The notes under the pieces are model-generated. The model was given only the letters and a program-made list of their open reading frames with translations, was not told the DNA's origin and searched no databases. Source: Zhengitettix transpicula (Eukaryota > Arthropoda > Insecta > Orthoptera > Tetrigidae). Taken from it: 64,000 nucleotides of DNA. The stretch lies in assembly GCA_037074705.1 (NCBI GenBank), contig CM073590.1, positions 179,443,246-179,507,245 on the forward strand, written 5' to 3'. Shown piece by piece: positions 37,203 through 49,400 of this stretch. Positions within the stretch are counted from its first letter, which is position 1, and each line of letters begins with the position of its first letter. A program made the position numbers and the translations under genes.

Positions 37203-37312
37203 GATCTTTCTCTATCCGTCATAAACTAAGATATTATACAGTGTTATGAATAAACTCGTACTAAGACGTAATCCTGGGTTCAATTCCTTGCCCTGTCGCG
37301 ATTTTTCTATCC
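37203..37312 (+). repeat. Possible tRNA-derived SINE head
   Basis: A B-box-like 'gggttcaattcc' (37273-37284) within 'cctgggttcaattccttgcc', preceded by A-box-like sequence (tatgaataaactcgtact) at a plausible distance. No body was matched to other SINEs in the window, so this is weak. Confidence 0.35.
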
Positions 37313-38264
37313 TATTTTTTTTATATTTTTGTACTAATTTTATTCCGATCGAATTTCCTGTGATAAGAATGTTTTATGTACGGCCACTGTTTGCAGATTC
37401 CTCGTCGCTCTGTTCCGTGAAGTGACTTGTCCGTCGTTTGTGTTTCCTCCTAGTGTGCATGTGTCACGCTTTGTGATTATTTTTGTGTGATGTGTAAATT
37501 CTATATTTATGATAGTTCATTCTCGAATTATTAATTATTTACTAGTACATATTGAATTTTTTAAAATTATATATATAACTGTAAATATTATATTATACCC
37601 TTAGTATAGTTGAAGAATTATTATTTTTGTTATTATTCATATTATTTTAGTTATGTTGGACAGGGAAAGTTCTGTTCCCGAATTGTATTTTTATGTTAAC
37701 TTCTAATTATTTATAATTGTAGCATTCAATTCTTATATTGTAATTTTATGTATTGACGTGTCCTATTTACTCATACGAGGAGTATTTGGAATCAAACCAA
37801 ATCTTGTTGAATTTACGTATTTACTAAAATTTTTATTTCGTGTATGTTTTTAATTTATCAATACATTTTAAAAAAATTCCATTCTCTGGTTGCATAGAAA
37901 TTAAATTAATTAGCCGTCATTTGTTTCACCACTTACATGAACACTGAAATTGATTTACAGATAACAAATACTGATAAACTATAAATAAAATTATGAATTT
38001 AGTTATATTTAGTTTAATGTTATTAAAATTAGTTATTTTCTGAGGAAGATTTAAGTAAATTGTGGATATTTATTCTACTTCTTGATTAGTTTCTTGAATT
38101 TTATCGCTAATTTATTGTAATTGGGCATATGGAATATAAGTATAAAGTTAAATAATAAAGCAGCAGAACGAGTCAAATATATTAACGCTCGTTTATGGAC
38201 AATTAAATTTCTATACTTCCATAATCATCAAGTCATGATTGAATTTTTTCTCGGTGTGAATTTT
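37313..38264. other. Very AT-rich non-coding DNA
   Basis: No ORF of note; T-rich and A-rich tracts only. Confidence 0.55.
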
Positions 38265-38383
38265 GTATAAACAATTGTCGGGTTTTTAACAGAGTAGAAC
38301 TAACGTAGAGCAACGCTTCTGCGAAGATGAGCAAGTCTTCGACGTTAATTCTACTAGGTCAGAAGTTTCAGAATTGTTCATAC
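38265..38383. repeat. 119-bp imperfect palindrome with central hairpin
   Basis: The ends pair (gtataaacaatt with aattgttcatac). An inner block pairs (agtagaactaacgt with acgttaattctact). The centre forms a perfect 6-bp stem CGAAGA/TCTTCG (38332-38337 with 38346-38351) with loop tgagcaag. The centre is preceded by CTG and followed by ACGTT, recalling the stem of the Penelope-type tails. Confidence 0.65.
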
Positions 38384-39094
38384 AATCCAAGTACTCCTCA
38401 GAGAGAAAAATTATTATTATTGTTCATTATCATTTATAATTAGAATATAACGAAAAAACAGTTTTTTAAGCTTAAAAGTGATTTTTGTTAAGAAATGTAA
38501 TATGTATTTTGGAGTTATTAATCTTTTTATATAAAAATACTAACTAAGGCTATATTACTTATTTTCGATATTGCGATCAGTTTTCCAACAATTTTTCACC
38601 GCAATTACCATTAACTTGTCCACTCCATAGGAACGACAAAATTATTCCGTAACACCAAATTTCTACTTCCAATCTGTCCATATTTCACTTCCATATACTG
38701 GTGTGCAATTTTAGAAATCATAATTCAATGTTGGAAACTTAAAGTCATCTGGAGCTTTAGCTTATTTCTTTCCAAATTTTTAAGCGTTTGTTTTTGTAAA
38801 TTTTGCCATTCGAATAGCACCGTATTTTACTTGTGGTACAAAGTTTTTATACTGTATAATACTCAGCTATGCTGTTGATTGTATTTTCGTGTCTGCAAAT
38901 AATTATAGGGAAATGTTCGATGGACAGTTTCATTTTAATTTGTAACTGAGACGTGGTTCTCTGACAAGATGATAATGTCGCTTGCAAGTCTTCTTGAATT
39001 TCCTTTATTCCTTCTTCAATATAGAACAAATATGTTAAAAAACTGAGCCTGATGCTTTTGGGATTGTCAACTGTATTGTGTGGTTGTGTCACTC
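38384..39094. other. Non-coding DNA
   Basis: The 81-codon ORF at 38847-39092 (minus) is unrecognised. Nothing else seen. Confidence 0.45.
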
Positions 39095-39200
39095 ATGGCT
39101 CTTGTGTTTTTAGTTTTCTCAGCACCTGATGGAAGGAACAAGGTTTTCCGAAATGTTTTGTGGTATTTACATCATCACTTCTTATATTTTTAGCTAGAAG
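39095..39200 (+). mobile_element. Penelope-type tail fragment, family A
   Basis: Reads 'ctcagcacctgatggaagg', 'aacaaggttttccgaaatgt' and 'tgtggtatttacatcatcac', the plus-strand sense of the family-A tail. The core is CTGATGG, AA, GGAA-CAAGGTT-TTCC, GAAATG, a compensated GGAA/TTCC stem. Confidence 0.62.
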
Positions 39201-41285
39201 AACGTCATAGAAACTTCGCGAATTCAATTGTTCACTCGGTTAGAAGGCCGAGAAGATTTTATTCATCAAGTCTTTTGTCTGTATTTGGCAGTTTTGCTTA
39301 TTATTAAACTGAGTCTGGTTCACAGTTTTCGTAATAACCGTCCAGTTGCTTTTCTCTTAGATAGAAACTTGAAGAAAAGACTGATAATATGTAAAAATAA
39401 ATATTTAAACTCAATTTATGCATGTCCTCCCAATGTATAACCTTACGCCGACGAATATGTACACATTCTGCTTTAAAAGATATAACAATTTACTTATTGC
39501 TACCCGCAAAAAATATTTCATGAAAATAAAGAGATCAACAGACTCTTAAATATAATTTTTAATTTGATTTTTTAGTGAACCGAGCTCCTTGAATACTTAA
39601 TACTAATAAAACCAACACGAATCGATTCTTTTCGTTTATTAATTGAATGTTATATTCTTTCAGTATTAAATAATAAATTAAGAGGTACTTTTTGAAACTC
39701 AATGGACCTTTGGCGATATCTAGCAGAACCAGTTATTTCGACAACATTGTGAAGATTCTTTTAATCAGATTCTATCCAACACCGGATGTACCTATAACGC
39801 CAGGCAAATTGTCGTTTTTAGTTCCCGACTGCCAGAAAACCTCAATTCTTCTCGCAACACGACATCGATGTACATAATTTTCACGAATGTGAACCAGCTG
39901 AATCCAGTGTTACAGCTGAAATTTATCATTGGTAAACTGTCTTTTTAAAGGTGAAATTAATAACTAAGTTTAAAGATAAAAAATGGTTCATTGTCGACTT
40001 TTCTGTTAGAAGAAAAAATACTTTGTATTTGTGAATATATTTAGATTTGAAATATCCCAAATTTTTAAATATATTCCAAAATTTTTAATGTCAGTTAATA
40101 TAAAAAACGAATTATATATAACGACTTATAATTATAGTAGAAGAGCTGACTTAGGAGAAGGAATAAAACATCCTAACATCCTTTGTCGGAAGCATGAAAT
40201 ATTTCAAAAAATTATTTCAAAAAACGTAAATTATAAATTAACACAAATTATTAAAGTACAATTATATTCACGGACAAATTAGACTCCGAAACATTCACAG
40301 GCTAAGAATTTTTAGTATGTTAATAAAATAAGGAATTCAGATATTTTTACCATTTTATCAGAAATTTAAAAGTTGACTGAAACAAGGAATTACGGTCGAA
40401 TGAAAATAAAAGTTGGGTCAAAATTATTCATTTCATTCAATATTAAACGTCTATAGACATTTCCATTGACTTTAAATTGAATCGATGTTGATTAACTTTC
40501 GTGTTTGTATTTCAAATAATTGAGCAGGATTTTACATCCAATATCGAAGTCATTTTATCTCTTGTTTTAAGGTCTGGCAGTTTAACAAATTCGAATAAAT
40601 ATATTTAAATACATCTTATTTTCAGGAATATATCAATAAATTTCTGAGAAATTCTACGACAATGGTAAGGAAGGAGCATGCGGTACTTTAATCTCGACTG
40701 TTAATTTATTCACATTTATTTACTTCACTCAATGTGAGTTATTTAATTTAGAAATATCATACTTTAAATTGTTATTAAATCGCACGAAATTCCGTCAATT
40801 ACACAAGTGTATCAGTTTGGTCAGAATTTATTTACAAAGTTTTTTAAAAAAATGTGAAAATGGTGTATGTTATTCAGTATTGATCTTATATACTTGAGGG
40901 TATTTCATTTATGTTCTATAGTAGTAAATTCCTTCGGTATGAACCGAAGTCGTGAAGGCAGAGAAGCGCAAAACATAGATTTTGACAGAAAAGCTGTTTG
41001 GTTAATCTTAAATTATAAGTATTTCCACATATAATTCAATTTAAGTGAAATGTTCCTCGTTTATTCCAACGAAACCATAATGTGTTCCCGTACTACAATT
41101 TCAACTAGAAATGTACGAAATTCCTTTTGCTGAAATACTTTCAGATATTTCTGCTGGGCACGTGGATACAATTTAAATGATTTCATCGTTATATTAATGA
41201 AATACTAATCATAATATGAAACTATGAAGCGAAATAGGTGACATTTACAAGTTGGAAATCGTCGTTGCATTTATGAGTAATGCGC
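39201..41285. other. Non-coding DNA
   Basis: No recognised gene. Short ORFs (70-83 codons) at 39228-39440, 39692-39877 and 40031-40282 carry no motif. Confidence 0.5.
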
Positions 41286-41965
41286 CTCGGGATAAGTCGC
41301 CTATCCATATACATGAGTCTCGCGAAATCTAACATGGCGCTGCTCTAGCTGGCAAATGTAGGCCGCCGTAGAGATGCGGTTATTGCGTCTGAAGTGGTCG
41401 ATATTGTAACGTCGGCGTCTTACATCTCTACCTTCCTTTCTCCCCTTCTCCTCCCCCTCCCCCACCACCTTACTTCTTCCACCATCCAGCTTCTGTTCCG
41501 ACTCTGCGCTGAAAAGAAAATTCGATACCGCCAACAGAACATTAATTTGTGAGCTGTTATTAAATTCGAGTCAGCATTTCCAAGGAGTTTGCGAGGAAGT
41601 AGCACCTCTAGCGGTGCCGACCCCAGCCTGCATCGTCTTTGGATTCGAGTTTCGTCGTTATCTACCAACCGTCGCGGCCCTCGGCATTCGCACTAACTAG
41701 TTTCTAAATTGGCCGTAACAAGGACAGAGAAAGCTACAACTATTCGGGGGTTTGGACCGGTGCAAACCTATCTTTATTAGGGACAGCTATTCGAGTTATG
41801 GCATAACCCGAACGTGGCGGAATTAATAGGACCGGCCAAGTTGTCCGACTGCGTGCGTGGCAACAGCGAATTTAGAAACTCCGCCAGCTCTAGTCGCGAA
41901 TTCGGCCGCCTACGGAAAGCTGGGCAGGATTACCATATGTCGAACGTCAATTCTTCGAGGTTATT
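41286..41965. promoter_or_regulatory. GC-rich island
   Basis: A strongly GC-shifted 0.7 kb including a pyrimidine-rich tract (41430-41490: cttcctttctccccttctcc) and CpG-rich flanks (gtcgcggccctcggcattcg, cgcgaattcggccgcctacg). ORFs of 68-82 codons on both strands overlap and show no motif. Candidate promoter/5' exon of a gene outside the recognised set. Confidence 0.4.
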
Positions 41966-43040
41966 TCCTTGCCTGTCCACATTCACTCACAGCCCAAAGT
42001 ATCAGCTGACTTTAATCTAAAGCCGTGCAGAACTATCAGCAATCAACAGGCACACTGTCGTCTTTCATTACTCATCGCAGGATTTCTTAGTTTTTCGATG
42101 AACGAACAATCTCAAATAATTTGTACAGTATTGAATTTATGAATAAGATATATTATGGTGAAAAATACACGTTTTTTAAATATTCACAAAGTTTATTGAT
42201 TCACGGAAATTTACTTTCCACCGTTTGTATAATCAAGATCACACACTCTATGACTCGGACATTATTACTACTTGAATGTATATTAGTTTTATTTAACCCA
42301 AAGATTTATTTCTCATTGGTCGCTTATGAAAAGTGAACATCAAAAATTAATTTTTAGGCTAACATACTGCTCTTACTTTATCACTATTATGTTTTATGTG
42401 TGTACATTATCACAGGAAATTATTCTGCTACTAAGTATATGAACAACGATCCAGTAAATAACGTTTATCTACTTTAGAAAAAAACGAATTTTAAGACTCC
42501 GTTGTATTGTAAGACTAACCGAATATTGATAATGTAATGTAATAAAGCTATGTAATGATTATTTAAAATAGTGTTCTCATTACCGACGTAAAATCATAAA
42601 GTTATTTTTTCATGTTAAGGTTTTATAAACAAGTTTGATACTTTCATTTTTCTTGGCTTCTTATGCCAGTAAAACATTTTTTATAGACAACCGAAAACAT
42701 TTTTGGTTGTTTATGATGATTCAAATAATAAAATGACTGATAGGTTCTTATATTTCTGTGCTATATACAGTCGCGTCTACGAGCTGACAACATAATGATC
42801 TCTACATCTGATGTCCGGTGACCATATCCACCACAATATATTATTTTATAGCTCTAATCCTCAACAGGTTGCCTAGGTACTGCCTCTTTGGATGGGGGAA
42901 TAATAATAACTCTTACAACAGTATTAATTACGTGTTCTGACAATCTAATAAGTAAAATTGCCTGATTGAGTGTGTGTGTGTATACAGTTACATATTGTAA
43001 AGGCGAAAAATATTAAAAACTTCAGTGTCTCCGGAAATAT

Positions 43041-43096
<56 letters not shown>

Positions 43097-46076
43097 TACA
43101 ATATGCCTTATACAGTCAACTTTTTAGAACTAGCTCATTTTTACTACAACCCTTATTCATTTCGTTGTAATTTTTGTCGTCATAAGTAAAATTGGAGCGT
43201 CTTACATAAATGAAATATTCCATGGGTTTTACCTATATAGCCGAGGAAGTTTCATCCACCTGAAATACTTTTGCCCCAACGTTATTGTTATACTATATCT
43301 TGAATACTTGTTCTCAGACCGTTTTTTTCGCATAAAAAATATTTTCTCGTAAGGTAACGTCCTGCTGTGTCTTTGGCTTAAATCTTCCGCACCCCAATTC
43401 TGGGGCATTGAGTCGTGGTTTATATTGGGATCTGGGTGGGTTGGAATGTCTGAGATTTAGGCTCCATATCAGCTGCACTCACGATTTGTAGAAGTCAAGG
43501 AAAATCGATACAAGAAAGCTCCCACGCAGGAACTAGGCATGTGCTTTACGTCAAGACTCTCCCATGGTTTTTCTCTCCATCTCCATTACTTCTTCCCAAC
43601 CTGGCACTAAATATTCTTGCTACAGCATTTGAACCCACAATGCGGACTTATCGAATACATTCAATTACTTACCGACACGAAATAATTGGGTACGCTGCTT
43701 TCGAAAGAAATACATGACAGCACCGCAACACGAACCATTTTGTTTTATAAGGACGCCACTCGATTGTATATTTTAATGATTCCGTTACTAATTTAATTTT
43801 CAAGTGGACAATGAGTAATGTAATAGTGTACTCAAAATTGTCAAAGTACGTTCATGCTATTAGTAGAGAAAGATTAATCATGGTGCTCGAACAGTTTGAG
43901 TTTAGAAATAACTTTCATTTCTCTAACTTTTTAAAATAGTTTTTAAACACATTAAGTATTTATTTACTTAAATTACACTCTATAAAATTAGATACCTGGT
44001 CAGTACCGAAAATACGCAGTCCACTAAATTAAGTGAATGATATTGTTTAAACCGTGTAATAATTTCGTAGTTAAAAGTCGACAAGATTAATTTTGAAAAA
44101 CTAACCCCATGATACCATTTCATTTTCTTATTTCCGATTGTGGAGTTACTTTTATTCTTTGTTTTAAACAAACGTATGTAGAATTTTTTGGTTAATGTTG
44201 ACAAAACAGAGAAGTTATAAATGTATTGGATGGAATTTAAACATAAATCCTTAAATAGCATGTTCACAAAGTTTCTGTCACGTTCACGGTCAGTTGGATC
44301 GTGTGGACTGTCCAAGAAAATTCTTATTTTTAGCTGCACTTCAATATTTGCAGTACATATTACCCTGATGTTGCCCATTGTTTGCCCAAGGTGGCCAAAG
44401 TTTTGGTCTGAAGCATGGTAATTTCTTATTCTTAACCCAAGTTTATTATTTGTATGGGAAAATATAGCAAAAAAGAATTATCGCAACAGCAACACTGAAA
44501 AATTATGTATCCGTACATATCACATATATATAGGTTAGCCCTGTTGGATGATTAAAAAGGGATAAACCCACTTTTGGTCTAAAAGAAATATTATATTTGA
44601 TTCTGGAAGTATTTAGTGAATCAAAGGAAATTTGTAGCAAGATTTGAAGAAAACAAAATTGTGTGCCCTTCAGAGGGGTTAGTTTCCTCGCCCGTTTTCA
44701 GGATGATTGTTCTTAGACAGATATATAAGTAAATTATAAGCTAAAATGACCCAATCGTAGAGAAGAAAGGTTATTATCAAAACCGTTCATCAAAGTACAG
44801 ATATTTTACAACGATTTATAGCTTATCAATAAATTAAGTTTGTGATTAATTCTGTCAAATTTAATGTGTTAATATATATTTAATCAAAAATATGAGTGAT
44901 TGCATAAACTGAAGGTGAAATATTTGGTGTAAGTACAAAAATACTCACATTTTTAGTTGTATGTAACTGAAAATGTGTACCTTTTTTTACGGTTAAAGCA
45001 CTGCTTTAAAATATACTGTTTGGTTTACATTTGTAAATTTATACCATAATTACGAAGAATATATTCTATTGAAGTAAATTGAACAACTTCCACGGCTTTA
45101 TTAAAAAGCCGACAGTTTTTCAAGAAAAAGCTATTGGTGGTTGCATAATCTGCAGAAATACCTATAATTACATATTAGAACGTAATTATAATCCATATAA
45201 CAGGTTTAATGCTAAATCAATTAAAATTAATAAACCTTTTTATCCACTGAAAATATTTGAGACTAATGTGACATGCAAAATGTAAGTTATGGTTATTTCT
45301 GCACATCAAAGTCAACAGCGTTTTTTACCATAATAATTTTCTATTTAAATCTTATAATTTTTATATTAAATCAGGAAAAATTTATAGTATTCCAAATTAA
45401 ATAAGTTTGAAGAATATAATATATTTTTATGAAATGAGGATTTAGAAAGTATCGAATACAATAATTCGGTAGCGGGCACAAATTTACCACTTATTACAGT
45501 TTGGCGGCAAGTTTCGTTCAGAAATTCTAGGACACAGCTTTAATTCAAAAATTTTCCACCTATCACATTTTTTGAGAAACTAAAACAAGATAATTTTTGT
45601 TTACAGGGAGCAGAATTTAGAACTTCAATAGAGATTCAGCCGAGGAGGAACTCGACAGTCCAGCAGTAGAAAGACAGCTATTTCTGTATTAACAAAACTA
45701 TTTCCTGTAATAAATCAACACTACTTTCAGTATTTTCTCATTTACTTTGAATAAAATATGAGTATTCCTATTATTACGTATTAAGTTGTTAAATTAATGA
45801 TTTAGTCACTTTGTAAATTTAATTGTTTGACCTAAATATTCTTTATTGAAGGCCCGATGGTCGGCACTGAGATCTCGCCGTGGTATATTGGCAAGTTTCA
45901 ATATGTAATATAATTTCAATAATTGGATGTAATAAATTAATTTACTTGTTTACTTTAAATTATGATCTTTTAATTAAAACATCCGATCACTTAATTTTTA
46001 ATTTTTTATCACTTATCTTTAAATACTACAAATTGTTTCTTCAACGTAGCGATTTAATTGTGATTTATCGATAATT

Positions 46077-46083
<7 letters not shown>
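41966..46083. other. Non-coding DNA
   Basis: Contains a (TA)n run (43044-43092). A GC-richer 43380-43660 stretch has a loose B-box-like sequence on the minus strand (gtgggttcaaatgctg). The 132-codon ORF 43980-44378 (minus) overlaps a plus-strand ORF and has no motif. Confidence 0.45.
43044..43092. repeat. (TA)n microsatellite
   Basis: A TA run of about 24 units. Confidence 0.97.

Positions 46084-46110
<27 letters not shown>
46084..46110. repeat. (TA)n microsatellite abutting an LTR start
   Basis: A TA run ending immediately before TGTAAT of the next LTR. Confidence 0.95.
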
Positions 46111-46113
<3 letters not shown>

Positions 46114-47115
46114 AATAATTAACTATAATATGACTGTGGCGTTTCTAAATGAAAGAACGTAAATGATAAACAATTTTAAAACAAGTATCAAATACACAAA
46201 ATATTTGGGATCTCAGGGTCTTGAACTGGGTTTGATAAATGGCAGAATTTATATAATCAAGATTACATTTACTTTTTATGGAAATCAATGCGTCTGAACA
46301 TAGACGAAATTTGTTGCGGAAGAAATAATACTAAAGATTGAATTTAACCATTTCAATTTTATCAAGAATTAACGATCTCATTTTATCGATAATTAAATAA
46401 TTAAAGAACGATCTGACTTTTATCTTTTAAACACGGTTTACAAATGATTTTAAAGTTTTTCTCTACTTACGGCCGCCCAGGTCTCATTTTTAGTTTTTCG
46501 TGCACAATTTTGGGAACATCACTGATTCTAAGTTCTCACAGACTCTAAATGTTCACAGGCTCTAATTGGCGTTGTTTGTTAGTTGGTTTAACACAAATTG
46601 GTTGGTTCTCGATGATTTACTGCAACCTGGATTTGTGGATCTCGTGACTTTAGTTGACAATGTACTTCATTGGTTTGCCTATGGCCAGTATGATGAATCC
46701 CCGCTCAACCACCGAATACACACTAGTTGCTCTGTCTCCTTCCCGACTGAATATTGCTTTACTTTTTTTAATATTTGAAAGCATGTTTGTGACTGGACCA
46801 CATTCTTTCGTTCTGACTGCCGACTGTAAAACTTTTCGTCTGGTCTATTCGCTGTCTGCTGCCCGACTGTACTGTTCAAATTTTCATGACTTGGAATTTT
46901 AGTCTTTTCTCCTCGCTGCCTACGGCCCGACTCCCTATTTCCTGACTATTCGTTCGTCTCGCAAGTTTTTGAGCGCGTAGAACCTTCTCGACTCATCAAC
47001 AATGTTTTCTTTGCCTTGCCGGTTTGTTGCGGCGTCCGCTTTATATCCACTAATAATGAGTCCTCTACAATTCAACTTTTCAAATAGAACAATGTCTTAA
47101 TTACCAATTACTACA
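46111..47115 (-). mobile_element. Solo LTR of the TGTAAT...ATTACA family
   Basis: A 1,005-bp unit from TGTAATAATTAAC to AATTACTACA. TA arrays directly abut both ends (46084-46110 and 47116-47130). The landmark 'tctcagggtcttgaactggg' at about 46212-46231 matches the other copies. Overlapping ORFs at 46566-46902 on both strands fall inside and are LTR artefacts. No gag or pol sequence flanks it. Confidence 0.73.
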
Positions 47116-47130
47116 ATATATATATATATT

Positions 47131-48590
47131 ATAGGTTCACTGCTTAACGCAAAAAAGGGGTTATCCCGCGAATCTGCCACATTTAACTTACATCTTAGCA
47201 TTACCCTTTCCACCGCTATAAATCTGTATGATTATTTACTTTACTGTTGATTTAAACTCAAGAGATATAATGTATTAATTGTTTCAAGACTTCGTGTATT
47301 TTCTTAGTCTTCCACGGCTGGTGTTTTTATTTGATCTTGGTCTGACGTTAAGACTAACTTCTCATTCTTAAGACTTTCATTCGTTTATTCAGTATTACAT
47401 ATGACACGTTTCTATTTACAGCAGTCATCACTTCATTACATTACAAAAGATACAGCGAGTTCAGTTGCTTCTAAACTCCTTATAATATACTTAGCATGAT
47501 TCTTGATTTCTTAATATACTAACTACTGTTCTTAAATTAGATTTTATTTTGAAGACAACAGTGTGTGTGTGTTTAGTACAATATTCAGGTAGGAAGGTAT
47601 ATGAATTCCATTGCATCTCAAATTTAGCAGTCAATATAAACACAGTATAACGGTATATAATCAAATGTGATTCATATCCCTCACAAATTGTAATTCTAAA
47701 ATAAGACTTGACTCTTCTGTAACCTTATATTTCTAAATATGTGTCCTTTACAAAATTAAATAATGATTTTTTTTCCGAAAGGGATCGTAAGTTTCTTTTT
47801 TCTTACGTGACGTATTAGTTCTGCATATGCCTTCTCTTATTTGAGCTGAGAGTATATATTGGATGGTTCTAATCGAAATCTCAAGTACGATAATTCCTGG
47901 GGGCTTCTTGTTTTGTTCTGCATTCATATCACTCACAATTGCCCAGACTTTCTCCTCCAGAGAAACCCTTTGCAGTCATAAATTTAGTAACGTTTCCCTT
48001 AACTCGGAATATTAGCGGCTCTATTATACAAGATTTAGTTTCTCAAGTATCAGCTCGTAGTCGGGAAGGTCTGGTGAAAATTTCCATCGTTGGTGCGCTG
48101 ACATTTACGAAAGGACTTGAACCAATTTTAAGGTATTGATATAAAATGAAAGATAATGTAGCAGATAAATATCCGTATTTGTTGAGTTACAGGGATATTG
48201 TTTTTCTACTCCGAATCACTTGTCAAGAAATGCAAGTTATTTACAATTATAGAGTCTATGGATAAAGTATTCGAATTTGGTTATTACTCACAAAAAGACC
48301 TTTGGAGAAATCTCTTTCAAATTAATACTTGACAAGTTAGAGAACTGTTGCGAGGATCTCAAACCTGACGTCAGAATGTTTTGTCTTGCCTTTAGTTCGC
48401 CATGATTATTACAGGTATTAGTTGTTGCTATGTGGAGCTATTCGTTTCCGTGACAAAATGAATTAAAGTCAAAGTTTGAGTAGTAAAACGACTTTTTGTA
48501 ATAACGAGACTCCAAACTTACATTTTCATAATAAATACACTGTCGCGTCTACTTGAATTACTAATCGGTATGTGAAATTAGAGGGTTGTT
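47131..48590. other. Non-coding DNA
   Basis: No gene recognised. ORFs 47748-47936 and 47939-48139 are short and without motifs. Confidence 0.5.
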
Positions 48591-48596
48591 AGAGAT

Positions 48597-49325
48597 GTCT
48601 GATACACTTGGCTCAGCCAGTTTCCAATTTTTTCAACACATCACAAAAAATAGGTTTTGTCATACTCTGCAAATACTCCGTCATGGCCTCGATCACTCCT
48701 TCATTTGATGAAGTCAAATATTCAAGTTTGGGAACAAGAAAAAGTCACTTGGTGCTAGGTTTGGTAAATAGGGAGGATGAGAACCCAATTCGAATCCCAA
48801 CTCGTACACTTTCGCCAGTGAGACTGCGGCTGAGTGCTCTGGCGGATTGTCCTGGCGAAACAAAACTTTCTTGCGCGCCAATCTTGGTCGTTTCTCAATC
48901 AGCACCCGTTTCAAACGATCCAACAGAGTAGAATAATAGAACCCAATGTTTCTATGTGTGCCCTTTTCCAATAAATCTATGAATATTATACCCTTAGAAA
49001 CTCAAAAGACAGTGACATCACCTTTCCAGCTTTTTTCGGAGCAATTTCACTAGCTTCTGCCCATTGTTTTGATTCTTTTTGATTTCCGGAGTGTAGTGAT
49101 GGATTCAAGTTTCATGGACGGTTACGAGTCTGCGCATAAAGTCTGTGGGTTACGCCTAAACATTGCTAAATTTTGGGTAGAAGCTAGTTTCATCTTCTGT
49201 GCTTCTGCGACCTCGTTTAAACTCATTAATCCAGAAGCAAATAGTCTTCAATGCTGGTGCAGAGTCCGCATGAACTTCATCCGATACGGTTTAGATTTGT
49301 TCAGCTGTCTTCAAATAAAAATAAA
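48597..49325 (-). pseudogene. Mariner transposase, broken and internally deleted
   Basis: Mariner transposases move DNA elements by cut and paste using a D,D34D catalytic triad.

Read on the minus strand, the right end gives the helix-turn-helix region (DEVHADSAPALK, then FWINEFKRGRRSTEDET). A deletion then removes most of the linker. The catalytic part starts at VTVHET, where the family has V-T-M-D-E-T-W, so the first Asp is His and the Trp is a stop. After two frameshifts comes an open stretch, 48714 to about 48986: GIIFIDLLEKG, YYSTLLDRLK, KKVLFRQDNPPEH (second Asp kept) and PPYLPNLAPSDFFLFPN (third Asp kept). A C-terminal piece (MTEYLQSM, DVLKKLETG, stop, AKCI) ends the match near 48597. 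No terminal inverted repeats were found. It is inactive. Confidence 0.88.
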
Positions 49326-49351
49326 AATGGTTAATTAATGAATAATAAAGA

Positions 49352-49400
49352 ATTGGCTATCTTTATTATTCATTATTTTCAATCAGACGTAAATTTTTCA
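49352..49400 (+). mobile_element. Penelope-type tail tip, family A
   Basis: Only the outermost family-A sequence is present: 'ttggctatctttattattca' followed by 'ttttcaatcagacgtaaatt'. It starts 27 bases from the mariner remnant. Confidence 0.5.
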
